Source: an uncultured Lachnospiraceae bacterium (GTDB lineage: Bacteria; Bacillota; Clostridia; Lachnospirales; Lachnospiraceae). From it: a stretch of 64,000 nt of DNA. This document shows, in pieces, positions 9,183-16,493 of the stretch. The translations under genes and the position numbers were made by a program. Below the pieces are notes generated by a model. The model was not told the origin of the DNA and searched no databases. It saw nothing but the letters and a program-made list of their open reading frames with translations. Numbering within the stretch: position 1 is the first letter of the stretch; each line of letters starts with the position of its first letter. The stretch is taken from positions 1-64,000 of the forward strand of contig CAJTWM010000011.1 of NCBI GenBank assembly GCA_910579805.1, read 5' to 3'.

Positions 9183-10061
9183 ATGTATATCAACTGCGCT
9201 TATTTAAACAATTCCCTGATCGACTTTATGGATAAGAGCAAGCCTCTCATTGTAGGGAGCTGCGGCACTTACCATTTATTTACCCGCCCCAAACTGCCTA
9301 CCCACCGCCCCAAAGGGCGTCTTGACTTCCAATTACTGTATGTGGCCTCGGGTAAAACGCATTTTTACTTTGGAAAAGGAGAAGAAGATACCGTCGTAAC
9401 CGCTGGAAACATGGTGATCTACCGTCCGAAAGAGCCCCAGAAATATGTTTACTATGGCAGCGAACAGGCGGAAGTATACTGGGTCCACTTTACGGGAAAT
9501 AATGTAAAAAATATTCTGCGCAGCTATGGGATCGGCGATGATATGCAAGTCTTCCATACCGGTACTTCTTTGGAACTTACAAGAATCTTTAAACAAATGA
9601 TACAAGAATTGCACCAGTGCAAAGCGGATTATAAAGAACTTTTGACTTTACTGCTGCATCAGATCTTTATCCATATACACCGTCAGCTCACAAAAGATCA
9701 TAAACTGAAAAATGATTATTTAGACAACGAAATGGAACTTGCCATTCAGTATTTTAACGAAAATTATAATTCGGAAATAAACATTGAAAAATATGCAGCG
9801 TCAAGAGGTATGAGCATCAGTTGGTTTATCCGTAATTTTAAACAGTATACCGATACCACGCCCATGCAGTATCTTGTTTCCATGCGCATTACAAACGCGC
9901 AGATGCTTTTGGAAACTACCTCTTACAACGTAACGGAGATTGGAAATATTGTGGGGTACGATAATCCCTTATACTTCAGCCGGATTTTCAAAAAATGCAA
10001 AGGCGTCTCTCCTTCCGAATACCGGAAACAGGAGCAGCCCCCTTTCCTGCAGAGCCCGTAA
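9183..10061 (+). CDS. AraC/XylS-family transcriptional regulator
   Basis: 292 residues. The N-terminal 150 residues form a cupin-like ligand-binding domain (L-L-Y-V-A-S-G-K-T, then V-I-Y-R-P-K-E-P-Q), typical of sugar-responsive members. The C-terminal 100 residues (about 185-285) are the double helix-turn-helix. The first helix pair contains S-I-S-W-F-I-R-N-F-K-Q-Y and the second ends in the family signature N-P-L-Y-F-S-R-I-F-K-K, followed by G-V-S-P-S-E-Y-R. It is divergent from the GPH carrier (7497-8885), the usual layout for a regulator and its target. The inducer is unknown. Confidence 0.9.
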   Translation: MYINCAYLNNSLIDFMDKSKPLIVGSCGTYHLFTRPKLPTHRPKGRLDFQLLYVASGKTHFYFGKGEEDTVVTAGNMVIYRPKEPQKYVYYGSEQAEVYWVHFTGNNVKNILRSYGIGDDMQVFHTGTSLELTRIFKQMIQELHQCKADYKELLTLLLHQIFIHIHRQLTKDHKLKNDYLDNEMELAIQYFNENYNSEINIEKYAASRGMSISWFIRNFKQYTDTTPMQYLVSMRITNAQMLLETTSYNVTEIGNIVGYDNPLYFSRIFKKCKGVSPSEYRKQEQPPFLQSP

Positions 10062-10068
10062 ACCAAAA

Positions 10069-11010
10069 TCAGAAGAAACATGAATCGGGACGATTCTTTT
10101 CCGAAAGGTTCTCTTCAAAATAATGGGCGGTCGTGATGCGCCGAAAGCCAAGTCCCTCCGGTATTTCATTGGGAAATCTTTCATTAAAAAAGTACATGCT
10201 TTCCGCATGGGCCTCTTTTGCCTTATTCAAACAAGCTATCAAAAGCGCTTCCACGACCCCGCCCAAAAGATCCGGCACATCGATCCCAAATATCTCAAGA
10301 TCTTTGGATGTCTGCCTGTTATAATAGATCACGCCTTTACAGCAGCCTTTTCCTGCCTTCACAGGCGCAGGATCCACTGCCGTATCGCCAAAAACCTTTT
10401 CTTCCTCAGGTATGACATAGGCAAAAATCTCCCAGTTCTCCAAGTCCTCCCAGATCCTGTCGCTGGTCCAGTACATCTCCGCTTCGAAACCTGCGTGGAT
10501 CTTTCGGAACAGATCAAAATTTTCCCGGCCCACCGGAAAGACAAAACCGCTTTCCTCCCTCGTCTGGTATTCTTTAAAAAGCAGTACGTTAACCGCCTCT
10601 TTCCCCTTGTCCCGGTAGCCGCGCCTGCTCATAAAAGACAGCGCCTCTCTGTTTTCCTCCGGAAAATACATACTCCATTCATATCCGGGAAACCTTTGTT
10701 TCCAATACGCCATCAGCTCTTCCAACGCACTCTCCTGCCCGTCTCCGATCAGCAGACTACAGATCCCAATATAACAGTCTTCTTTTATAACATAATAATG
10801 CACCCATCCCTGCACATTCCCTTCCCGCTCGAACAAAAGCAGCTCTTCCTCCTCCCGGCAAAGTCCCCTGCGGCTTCTTTCCAGAAAATCCTCTTTCGTT
10901 TTGATTCCGTCCGTATATAAGGGAAAGCCGGAACATGCAGGTTCCATCGCCAGCCGATAGGCAAACTCCGCATACCGGTCAAATTCATAGTCCTTTATTT
11001 TCCGTAACAT
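10069..11010 (-). CDS. Tandem GNAT-fold acetyltransferase-like protein
   Basis: 313 residues that read as two GNAT-like halves, assigned by overall pattern. The N-terminal half (about 1-145) has a short beta segment, then G-W-V-H-Y-Y and I-G-I-C-S-L-L-I-G-D-G-Q. The second half (about 155-300) has G-V-I-Y-Y-N, then helices with L-L-G-G-V-V-E-A-L and ends G-L-G-F-R-R-I. The acetyl-CoA loop (Q/RxxGxG/A) is not clear in either half, so activity is uncertain. Its start overlaps the end of the upstream YczE-like gene by 26 bases, so translation is probably coupled. It converges with the AraC gene with a 7-base gap. Substrate unknown. Confidence 0.6.
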   Translation of the reverse strand: MLRKIKDYEFDRYAEFAYRLAMEPACSGFPLYTDGIKTKEDFLERSRRGLCREEEELLLFEREGNVQGWVHYYVIKEDCYIGICSLLIGDGQESALEELMAYWKQRFPGYEWSMYFPEENREALSFMSRRGYRDKGKEAVNVLLFKEYQTREESGFVFPVGRENFDLFRKIHAGFEAEMYWTSDRIWEDLENWEIFAYVIPEEEKVFGDTAVDPAPVKAGKGCCKGVIYYNRQTSKDLEIFGIDVPDLLGGVVEALLIACLNKAKEAHAESMYFFNERFPNEIPEGLGFRRITTAHYFEENLSEKNRPDSCFF

Positions 11011-11659
11011 AGATCCACCTCTCTAATTTCGGCCCCAGAAAACTGATCACAGGCCCTAACGCCACCGCCATCAATACCGTTACGATCTGCAGTTTAGCCC
11101 CGAATAAAAGTGCAATACCGATCACAAGAAAATCGTAGGCGATACGGATAATCGTAAACGGCGCCCTCTTTAACCGTTCGGACAGAATAAAGGAAATAGC
11201 GTCATAGGGAGCCGTCCCCATATCCACATCCATATAAACAGACGCGGCAAGAATAAAAAGAACCAGCGCCGGGACGAATACCACGCCTCTCACCCACGCC
11301 GCCCTAAAGATCTCCACCGGAATCACCTGAGGAATCAGCCACGAAAAAAAATCCGTTGAATACCCTACTAAAAACATATTGGCCAATGTCCCGAATCCCA
11401 AATTTCTGCCTCCGAAGAGGACCACCGCCACAAGCAGTATCGTATTGAGCAGAGCCTGCCAATTTCCAAAACTCATGCCCAGTTTAGCGGAAATCGCCCT
11501 GTTCATCATCGTACAGGGATCGGTCCCCAAATCCGCCAAAATCAAAAAGCTGAGGGCAAATCCCATCATGATTACAGCCGCGATCACAATCATCAGCCGT
11601 TTCCCAAAATGTTCTTTCTCAAAAAATCCCCGCCGGATGTCGTCTATTATTTTTTTCAT
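10985..11659 (-). CDS. YczE/YitT-like integral membrane protein
   Basis: About 224 residues with five or so membrane helices. It has the two internally similar L-G-T-D-P / M-G-T-A-P-Y-D motifs typical of the YczE/YyaS/YitT group: A-D-L-G-T-D-P-C-T near residue 45 and D-M-G-T-A-P-Y-D-A near 155. Molecular function in this group is unknown. The frame opens at 11701, but ATG at 11659, 12 bases after AAAGGA, gives a normal start (M-K-K-I-I-D). It lies between cls and the GNAT-like gene on the same strand and overlaps the latter, so the three probably form one transcript. Confidence 0.8.
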   Translation of the reverse strand: MKKIIDDIRRGFFEKEHFGKRLMIVIAAVIMMGFALSFLILADLGTDPCTMMNRAISAKLGMSFGNWQALLNTILLVAVVLFGGRNLGFGTLANMFLVGYSTDFFSWLIPQVIPVEIFRAAWVRGVVFVPALVLFILAASVYMDVDMGTAPYDAISFILSERLKRAPFTIIRIAYDFLVIGIALLFGAKLQIVTVLMAVALGPVISFLGPKLERWIYVTENKGL

Positions 11660-11722
11660 CTTACTACCCATTCCTTTCGCCCGCCCCAGACCTGAAACCA
11701 TGTGTCCCCTGTCAGGATGGTT

Positions 11723-13303
11723 TTACAACAGCGGCGCCGCCACCTTTACCAGCCTGCCAAGCAGCTTTACCTTCCATTTTTCCTTCTTCACCGTCTCCTT
11801 TGTAACCTGCCTGCACTTCGCCAGACTTTCCTGAAAATCCTTCTCAATATCCTGAATGCAGTCCGTCTCATACAAGTAAGTCGCGCACTCAAAATGATGG
11901 TATAAACTGCGGTAATCCAAATTGATCGTCCCCACTACCGCCTCCCGCATATCGCTGACAAATACTTTTGCATGGACAAAACCCGGCGTATATTCATAAA
12001 TCTTTACCCCTGACTCCAGCAGCGAAGCATAATGCCCTTTGGCCAGCGCATAAGGAATCTTTTTATCGGGAATGCCGGGGAGCAGTAAAACGACCTCCAC
12101 GCCCCGTTCCGCAGCAAATTTCAGCGCCGTGTCCATTTCCTCGTCCAAGATCAGATAAGGCGTCATGATATGTACATAGGAGACCGCCCGGTTTAAAATA
12201 TCCATATAGACCCGCTCCCCCACTCTGTCCTCGTCCAGCGGACAATCCCCGTAAGGGATCACAAACCCCTTCGCCGCCTCCGCCGGATAAGCGGGATAGG
12301 AAAGAAATTTCTTGTATTCACTGTCTTTTTCATCGATTCCCCACATTTGCAAAAACATCAGGGTAAAACTTTTTACCGCTTCCCCCTTTAGCATGACAGC
12401 CGTATCTTTCCAATGCCCGAACCTTTTCCTATGGTTGATATACTCATCCGCAAGATTCACTCCGCCGTTAAAAGCCGTATGTCCGTCGATGACCAGAATC
12501 TTTCTATGATCGCGGTAATTATAGTGCGTAGATACAAACGGTGTGATGGGAGCGAACATTTTGCACTTAATTCCCAACGCTTTTAAACGTTTCGGATAAT
12601 CGTGGGGCAGCAGGGCAAATTCACAAAAGCCGTCGTACATGATCCTGACTTCCACACCCTCCGCTGCTTTTTTGGCAAGGATCTCCAATATCCTTCCCCA
12701 CATCATGCCCTCTTCTACGATAAAATACTCCATAAAAATAAAATGCTGCGCCGCCTCAAGCTGCTTAAGCATTTCTTCAAACTTATCCTCACCTAAAGGA
12801 AAATAAGTGACCGAAGTCTTTTCATATACCGGATGGCAGCCGCTGCGCCTCATATAATGAGCCAGAGCCGCCGCCCCCGGATTTTCTTTGGAAAACCGTT
12901 CTGATACGTCAGGAGATTGTATGATCTCCTCCTTTGTTCCCGAAAGGATCTGATGCATCCGCGCTTTCAACGCCCTGTGCCCGATGTCGCTCTGCGTATA
13001 AGCAAACAAAAATACTCCGAATACCGGCATCAGTACGATCACGATCAGCCATGTGATCTTCGCCGCCGGATTGATCCTGCTGTTTAACAGATATATTACC
13101 ATGATAAAGGAACACAAGACCACCGTCCCCATAATATGGGGCAGGAATTTTTCAAACTTGATAAGGACGTTGAATAAAAGCAATACCTGCGCCAAAAATA
13201 AGAGTAAAATCAGCCCGAAACGGCTGAATATCGCGTGTATGATCCCCTTTTGCCCTTTTTTTAAGAGCGCAAGCCCTCTATTTTCCTCTTCTGTCTGCAT
13301 CAT
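11723..13303 (-). CDS. cls: Cardiolipin synthase (phospholipase D family)
   Basis: 526 residues, close to the 480-510 usual for bacterial Cls. The N-terminus has membrane segments at about 28-50, 57-75 and 83-105 (PLDc_N region). Two HKD motifs follow: H266-R-K-I-L-V-I-D and H444-A-K-V-F-V-S-D. Each is followed by a conserved Gly/Asn stretch (F-N-G-G-V-N-L and V-G-T-I-N-L-D). The enzyme joins two phosphatidylglycerol molecules to cardiolipin at the cytoplasmic membrane. GGGAGAG lies about 12 bases before the paired ATG codons at 13303. It is first of three same-strand genes. A promoter and two palindromes lie upstream. Confidence 0.93.
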   Translation of the reverse strand: MMQTEEENRGLALLKKGQKGIIHAIFSRFGLILLLFLAQVLLLFNVLIKFEKFLPHIMGTVVLCSFIMVIYLLNSRINPAAKITWLIVIVLMPVFGVFLFAYTQSDIGHRALKARMHQILSGTKEEIIQSPDVSERFSKENPGAAALAHYMRRSGCHPVYEKTSVTYFPLGEDKFEEMLKQLEAAQHFIFMEYFIVEEGMMWGRILEILAKKAAEGVEVRIMYDGFCEFALLPHDYPKRLKALGIKCKMFAPITPFVSTHYNYRDHRKILVIDGHTAFNGGVNLADEYINHRKRFGHWKDTAVMLKGEAVKSFTLMFLQMWGIDEKDSEYKKFLSYPAYPAEAAKGFVIPYGDCPLDEDRVGERVYMDILNRAVSYVHIMTPYLILDEEMDTALKFAAERGVEVVLLLPGIPDKKIPYALAKGHYASLLESGVKIYEYTPGFVHAKVFVSDMREAVVGTINLDYRSLYHHFECATYLYETDCIQDIEKDFQESLAKCRQVTKETVKKEKWKVKLLGRLVKVAAPLL

Positions 13304-13328
13304 AATCCAATCACTCTCCCATTCTTAA

Positions 13329-13343
13329 ACCGTTTTAAACGGT
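13329..13343. promoter_or_regulatory. 15-base palindrome upstream of cls
   Basis: ACCGTTTTAAACGGT is a perfect 7+1+7 palindrome about 26 bases upstream of the cls start codon. It is a candidate operator or a 5' leader stem. Confidence 0.4.
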
Positions 13344-13372
13344 CAGCTCTTCCGTCCGTTGTTCTTTCCCGC

Positions 13373-13391
13373 TTCCCTGAATATCAGGGAA
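13373..13391. promoter_or_regulatory. 19-base palindrome in the cls leader
   Basis: TTCCCTGA and TCAGGGAA flank a 3-base centre, a perfect 8+3+8 inverted repeat between the cls promoter and the cls start. It could be an operator or an RNA stem. The binding factor is unknown. Confidence 0.45.
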
Positions 13392-13427
13392 CCCCCTCCA
13401 TTACGATATCCCCCTTTACGATACTGC

Positions 13428-13456
13428 ATAATAAATTCAGCACAATAAGTCTGCAA
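13428..13456 (-). promoter_or_regulatory. Promoter of cls
   Basis: On the minus strand, TTGCAG (13456-13451) and TATTAT (13433-13428) are spaced by 17 bases. This implies a leader of about 115 bases that contains the two palindromes. Confidence 0.5.
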
Positions 13457-13465
13457 AATATTACA

Positions 13466-13494
13466 TTGATTTCCATTGATTTCTGCCATATAAT
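13466..13494 (+). promoter_or_regulatory. Promoter of the MFS carrier
   Basis: TTGATT at 13466-13471 and TATAAT at 13489-13494, spaced by 17 bases. It lies back-to-back with the cls promoter. Confidence 0.65.
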
Positions 13495-13531
13495 GCAATT
13501 TATTATAGCAAAGAAAGGAACGGATATCAAT

Positions 13532-14740
13532 ATGGACAAAAACTATAAAAAAACGCTGACGGCTTGTTATCTGGGCTTTATCACACAAGCGATCACGGCA
13601 AACTTTGCCCCGCTGCTTTTTCTAAAATTTCATTATGATTATCGTATTCCATTGGGAAAAATCGCCCTGATCTCCACCGTATTTTTTTTCACGCAGTTGA
13701 TTGTGGGCGTATTATGCTCTTATTTTGCAGACCGGATCGGATACCGCAGATGCACCGTAGCTTCGGAATTATGCTCTGCCGCAGGACTGATCGGACTTGC
13801 CTTTTTACCGGATCTGTTTCCCGACCCGTTAGCAGGCATCATTCTAAGCGTTATCGTTTATGCGGTGGGCAGTGGTTTGATCGAAGTACTGGGCAGCCCT
13901 ATCGTAGAGGCCTGTCCGTTTGACCACAAAGAGGCTGCCATGAGCCTGCTGCATTCCTTTTACTGTTGGGGTTCGGTAGGCGTCATATTATTATCCACCG
14001 CCTTTTTCGCCGTTTTCGGCATCAGCAGTTGGAAATGGCTTGCCTGCATTTGGGCAGTCATCCCGCTTTATAACATTTATAATTTTGCCTTCTGCCCCAT
14101 CGAACACCCTGCTGTCGACGGCAAAGGCATGAAAATAAGGGATCTGCTCCATGTTCCCTTATTTTGGATATCCATTCTCCTTATGGTCTGCGCAGGGGCT
14201 TCGGAACTTTCCATGGCTCAATGGGCTTCTGCTTATGCGGAGTCGGCTTTAGGATTGACAAAAGCGACGGGCGATCTGGCCGGCCCCTGTATGTTTGCGG
14301 TCACCATGGGGATCAGCCGCGTTATTTTCGGAAAATACGGAGACCGACTGGATTTGATGAAATTTATGATCGGATCGGGCAGTCTGTGCCTGCTCTGCTA
14401 CATAACGGCCTCTTTCTCCGCTAACCCCCTTCTCGGGCTGGCCGGCTGTATTATGTGCGGCTTTTCCGTGGGCATTATGTGGCCCGGCACGATCAGCATC
14501 TGTTCCGGAAGGCTGCCGGACGGCGGAACAGCCATGTTCGCCCTGCTTGCCATGGCAGGGGATCTGGGCGGGGCATTCGGTCCGGGACTGGTAGGCAATA
14601 TTACCCAGAATGCAGATAACGATTTGAAAAAAGGAATGCTTGTCGGATGCGTTTTCCCTCTGGTACTCATCCTCTCCCTTTTGATACTGAAAAATATGCA
14701 GGATAACAGGCGTGCAGAAAACCGGTGCATCCGCCGGTAA
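13532..14740 (+). CDS. Major facilitator superfamily transporter
   Basis: About 402 residues with roughly 12 membrane segments. The MFS loop 2-3 motif is present as A-D-R-I-G-Y-R-R near residue 62, with a related K-Y-G-D-R-L in the second half. The proline- and glycine-rich segments (G-S-G-L-I-E-V-L-G-S-P and G-F-S-V-G-I-M-W-P-G) recall the FucP/YfkF-like sugar or unknown-substrate carriers. Substrate not assignable. The open frame extends upstream to 13466, but ATG at 13532 follows AAAGGA with 12 bases of spacing and begins M-D-K-N-Y-K-K, so it is preferred. Single gene, divergent from cls, ended by a strong terminator. Confidence 0.85.
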   Translation: MDKNYKKTLTACYLGFITQAITANFAPLLFLKFHYDYRIPLGKIALISTVFFFTQLIVGVLCSYFADRIGYRRCTVASELCSAAGLIGLAFLPDLFPDPLAGIILSVIVYAVGSGLIEVLGSPIVEACPFDHKEAAMSLLHSFYCWGSVGVILLSTAFFAVFGISSWKWLACIWAVIPLYNIYNFAFCPIEHPAVDGKGMKIRDLLHVPLFWISILLMVCAGASELSMAQWASAYAESALGLTKATGDLAGPCMFAVTMGISRVIFGKYGDRLDLMKFMIGSGSLCLLCYITASFSANPLLGLAGCIMCGFSVGIMWPGTISICSGRLPDGGTAMFALLAMAGDLGGAFGPGLVGNITQNADNDLKKGMLVGCVFPLVLILSLLILKNMQDNRRAENRCIRR

Positions 14741-14755
14741 CCGCTGCAATACGGC

Positions 14756-14806
14756 AAAGGACTGCCGGGAAATGGCCGGCAAGCCTTTCCCGACAGTCCT
14801 TTCTTC
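14756..14806 (+). terminator. Intrinsic terminator of the MFS gene
   Basis: The arms 14756-14772 and 14786-14802 form a 17-bp stem with one mismatch, flanked by AAA on one side and TTT on the other. Confidence 0.8.
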
Positions 14807-14810
14807 TCAC

Positions 14811-14868
14811 AAAAGAGCCGTAGCGGCACGCTCCGGCTCCTGTCTGCCCGCTGAAGCGGGCAGACAGG
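14811..14868 (-). terminator. Double hairpin ending the glycoside operon
   Basis: A perfect 13-bp stem (14839-14851 with 14856-14868, 4-base loop) starts one base after the carrier stop codon. On the minus strand it is followed by a GAGCCG/CGGCTC hairpin and TTTT (14839-14811). Confidence 0.7.
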
Positions 14869-16386
14869 TCACCGCCACTTTTCCATTGCCTCTTCCAGCG
14901 TCAGCCCCTCTGCGATTCCTTCCTTTCTTTTGGCGTTCGTTTCCTGAATCTCTCTCATCCTCTCGCCCGTCAGCGTGTATCCTTTCATGGCGATCAGCGT
15001 TGCGACCCAGGCAGTCATTGGGATCACACAGAACAGCACCATGACGACCCCGTGCATCCCCTCCGAATAAGGCGTGTTCCCGTCCGGCAGCACATGAATC
15101 CCGATCAGGGCAAGGGCGACCCCTACGATCGTAGAGCCAAGGGAACTCACCAGTTTATCCACCAAAGAAAACAACGTTCCCATGATCCCCGGAATATAAT
15201 TGCCCGAACGGTATGTTTCATAATCCGAACAGTCCGCCACCATAGGGATCGGCATATCCGCCGTGGCATAATAAGCCCCGTATCCGATCCCAAAAAAGAG
15301 TACAAACAGGATCGTATAAAGATTGACCGGTCCGAGGCTTAAACGGAAAGCCGCGCCCTCCGGTTTCCACAAAAACAAAAGCGCCAGCACTCCCACATAC
15401 ATCACAAGAGCCAGCTTGGTATAGCGGACCAGCGAAGCTTTCTGTCCGTGTTTTTGGGAAGTGCGCACTGTCAGTAAAAAAAAGGGAACGGAAAATACAT
15501 ATCCTACCACCATCATCGGCAGATACAGTCCGCCGTAGTTTCCCATCATCGCCCCATACAGCATACAAAGCACCGTCATATTTGTAGCAATGGAAAAAGC
15601 AAGCTTGCATCCTGCTCCTGCGACCATCAGCCTTTGCAGTTCTTTGTTGGCCTTTAAGATCGCCGCATACTCTTTCAGTTTCACCTTGTCTTTCGTACCG
15701 CCCACACCGAAAAACTCCGGCCTGTCTTTCTCCCAGATCCCGATCACGGCAAGTAACGTCAATACTGCCGATAGGATCACGGACATGGGGATCATCACAT
15801 TGAAAAATGCCGCGCTGTTGTATCCGCCGAGCTTTCCGGCAATAATCGGGGCTAAAAACTGGATCAGCCCCATACCGATCAGGCTTGCCACCGTATTGAA
15901 TACCGTAAAAAGCGGCCGCTGCTCCGGATCGTTGGTAAGGCAGGTCTGTCCCGATCTTGTACAGGCTGTCTGAAACGTATACCCGATCACATAAAGCGCA
16001 TAAAACAATACAAAACACACATATTTAAGCCATGCCATATCCGCCGAAATGATCCGTGTCCCAAAATAAAGCAGGAGGGAGGACAGAATCATAATCCCAT
16101 TTCCAAGTATCATGTACGGACGGAATTTTCCGAACCTTGACGAAGTACGATCGATCAGCGCTCCGATAATGGGATCGGTCACCGCGTCAAAAAGACGCAT
16201 GACCGTAACCATTGTGGTCGCAAACATCAAGGCAAGCCCCAAAACACCATTTGCATAATACGCGATAAAATTCATGGTAAGGATATAATAAACGTTGGTC
16301 GCGCCGTTATTCATAGGAAACAGAATGAGCTGATATGCCTTAGCCCTGTTTGATCCCGTTTTCGTTCCGTTCTTTTCATTACCCAT
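14869..16386 (-). CDS. GPH-family glycoside/pentoside/hexuronide symporter
   Basis: 505 residues with about 12 membrane helices. The GPH signature is D-A-V-T-D-P-I-I-G-A-L-I-D-R-T, then S-R-F-G-K-F-R-P-Y near residue 67. A second family motif is D-C-S-D-Y-E-T-Y-R-S-G near residue 390. The N-terminal 15 residues are polar and the C-terminus is a long charged tail (about 475-505). It is the last gene of a three-gene minus-strand operon after GH2 and GH3, so it probably imports the disaccharide or glycoside released outside by the GH3 enzyme for cleavage by the cytoplasmic GH2 enzyme. This is inferred from context. AAAGGATTGTAAG precedes the ATG. Confidence 0.9.
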   Translation of the reverse strand: MGNEKNGTKTGSNRAKAYQLILFPMNNGATNVYYILTMNFIAYYANGVLGLALMFATTMVTVMRLFDAVTDPIIGALIDRTSSRFGKFRPYMILGNGIMILSSLLLYFGTRIISADMAWLKYVCFVLFYALYVIGYTFQTACTRSGQTCLTNDPEQRPLFTVFNTVASLIGMGLIQFLAPIIAGKLGGYNSAAFFNVMIPMSVILSAVLTLLAVIGIWEKDRPEFFGVGGTKDKVKLKEYAAILKANKELQRLMVAGAGCKLAFSIATNMTVLCMLYGAMMGNYGGLYLPMMVVGYVFSVPFFLLTVRTSQKHGQKASLVRYTKLALVMYVGVLALLFLWKPEGAAFRLSLGPVNLYTILFVLFFGIGYGAYYATADMPIPMVADCSDYETYRSGNYIPGIMGTLFSLVDKLVSSLGSTIVGVALALIGIHVLPDGNTPYSEGMHGVVMVLFCVIPMTAWVATLIAMKGYTLTGERMREIQETNAKRKEGIAEGLTLEEAMEKWR

Positions 16387-16411
16387 CTTACAATCCTTTC
16401 CCGGCCGCCAT

Positions 16412-16437
16412 GCCGTCCCGCAATTTTGCCGGACGGC
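16412..16437 (-). other. Hairpin between the GH3 and carrier genes
   Basis: GCCGTCC and GGACGGC form a 7-bp stem in the 107-base gap between the GH3 stop and the carrier start. No U run follows on the minus strand. It may stabilise the upstream message or dampen carrier expression. Confidence 0.35.
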
Positions 16438-16493
16438 CCGTCGTCCGTTCCGAAACCGTCTAACCGGTTTTACGCAGATCCCCCGTACAATCC

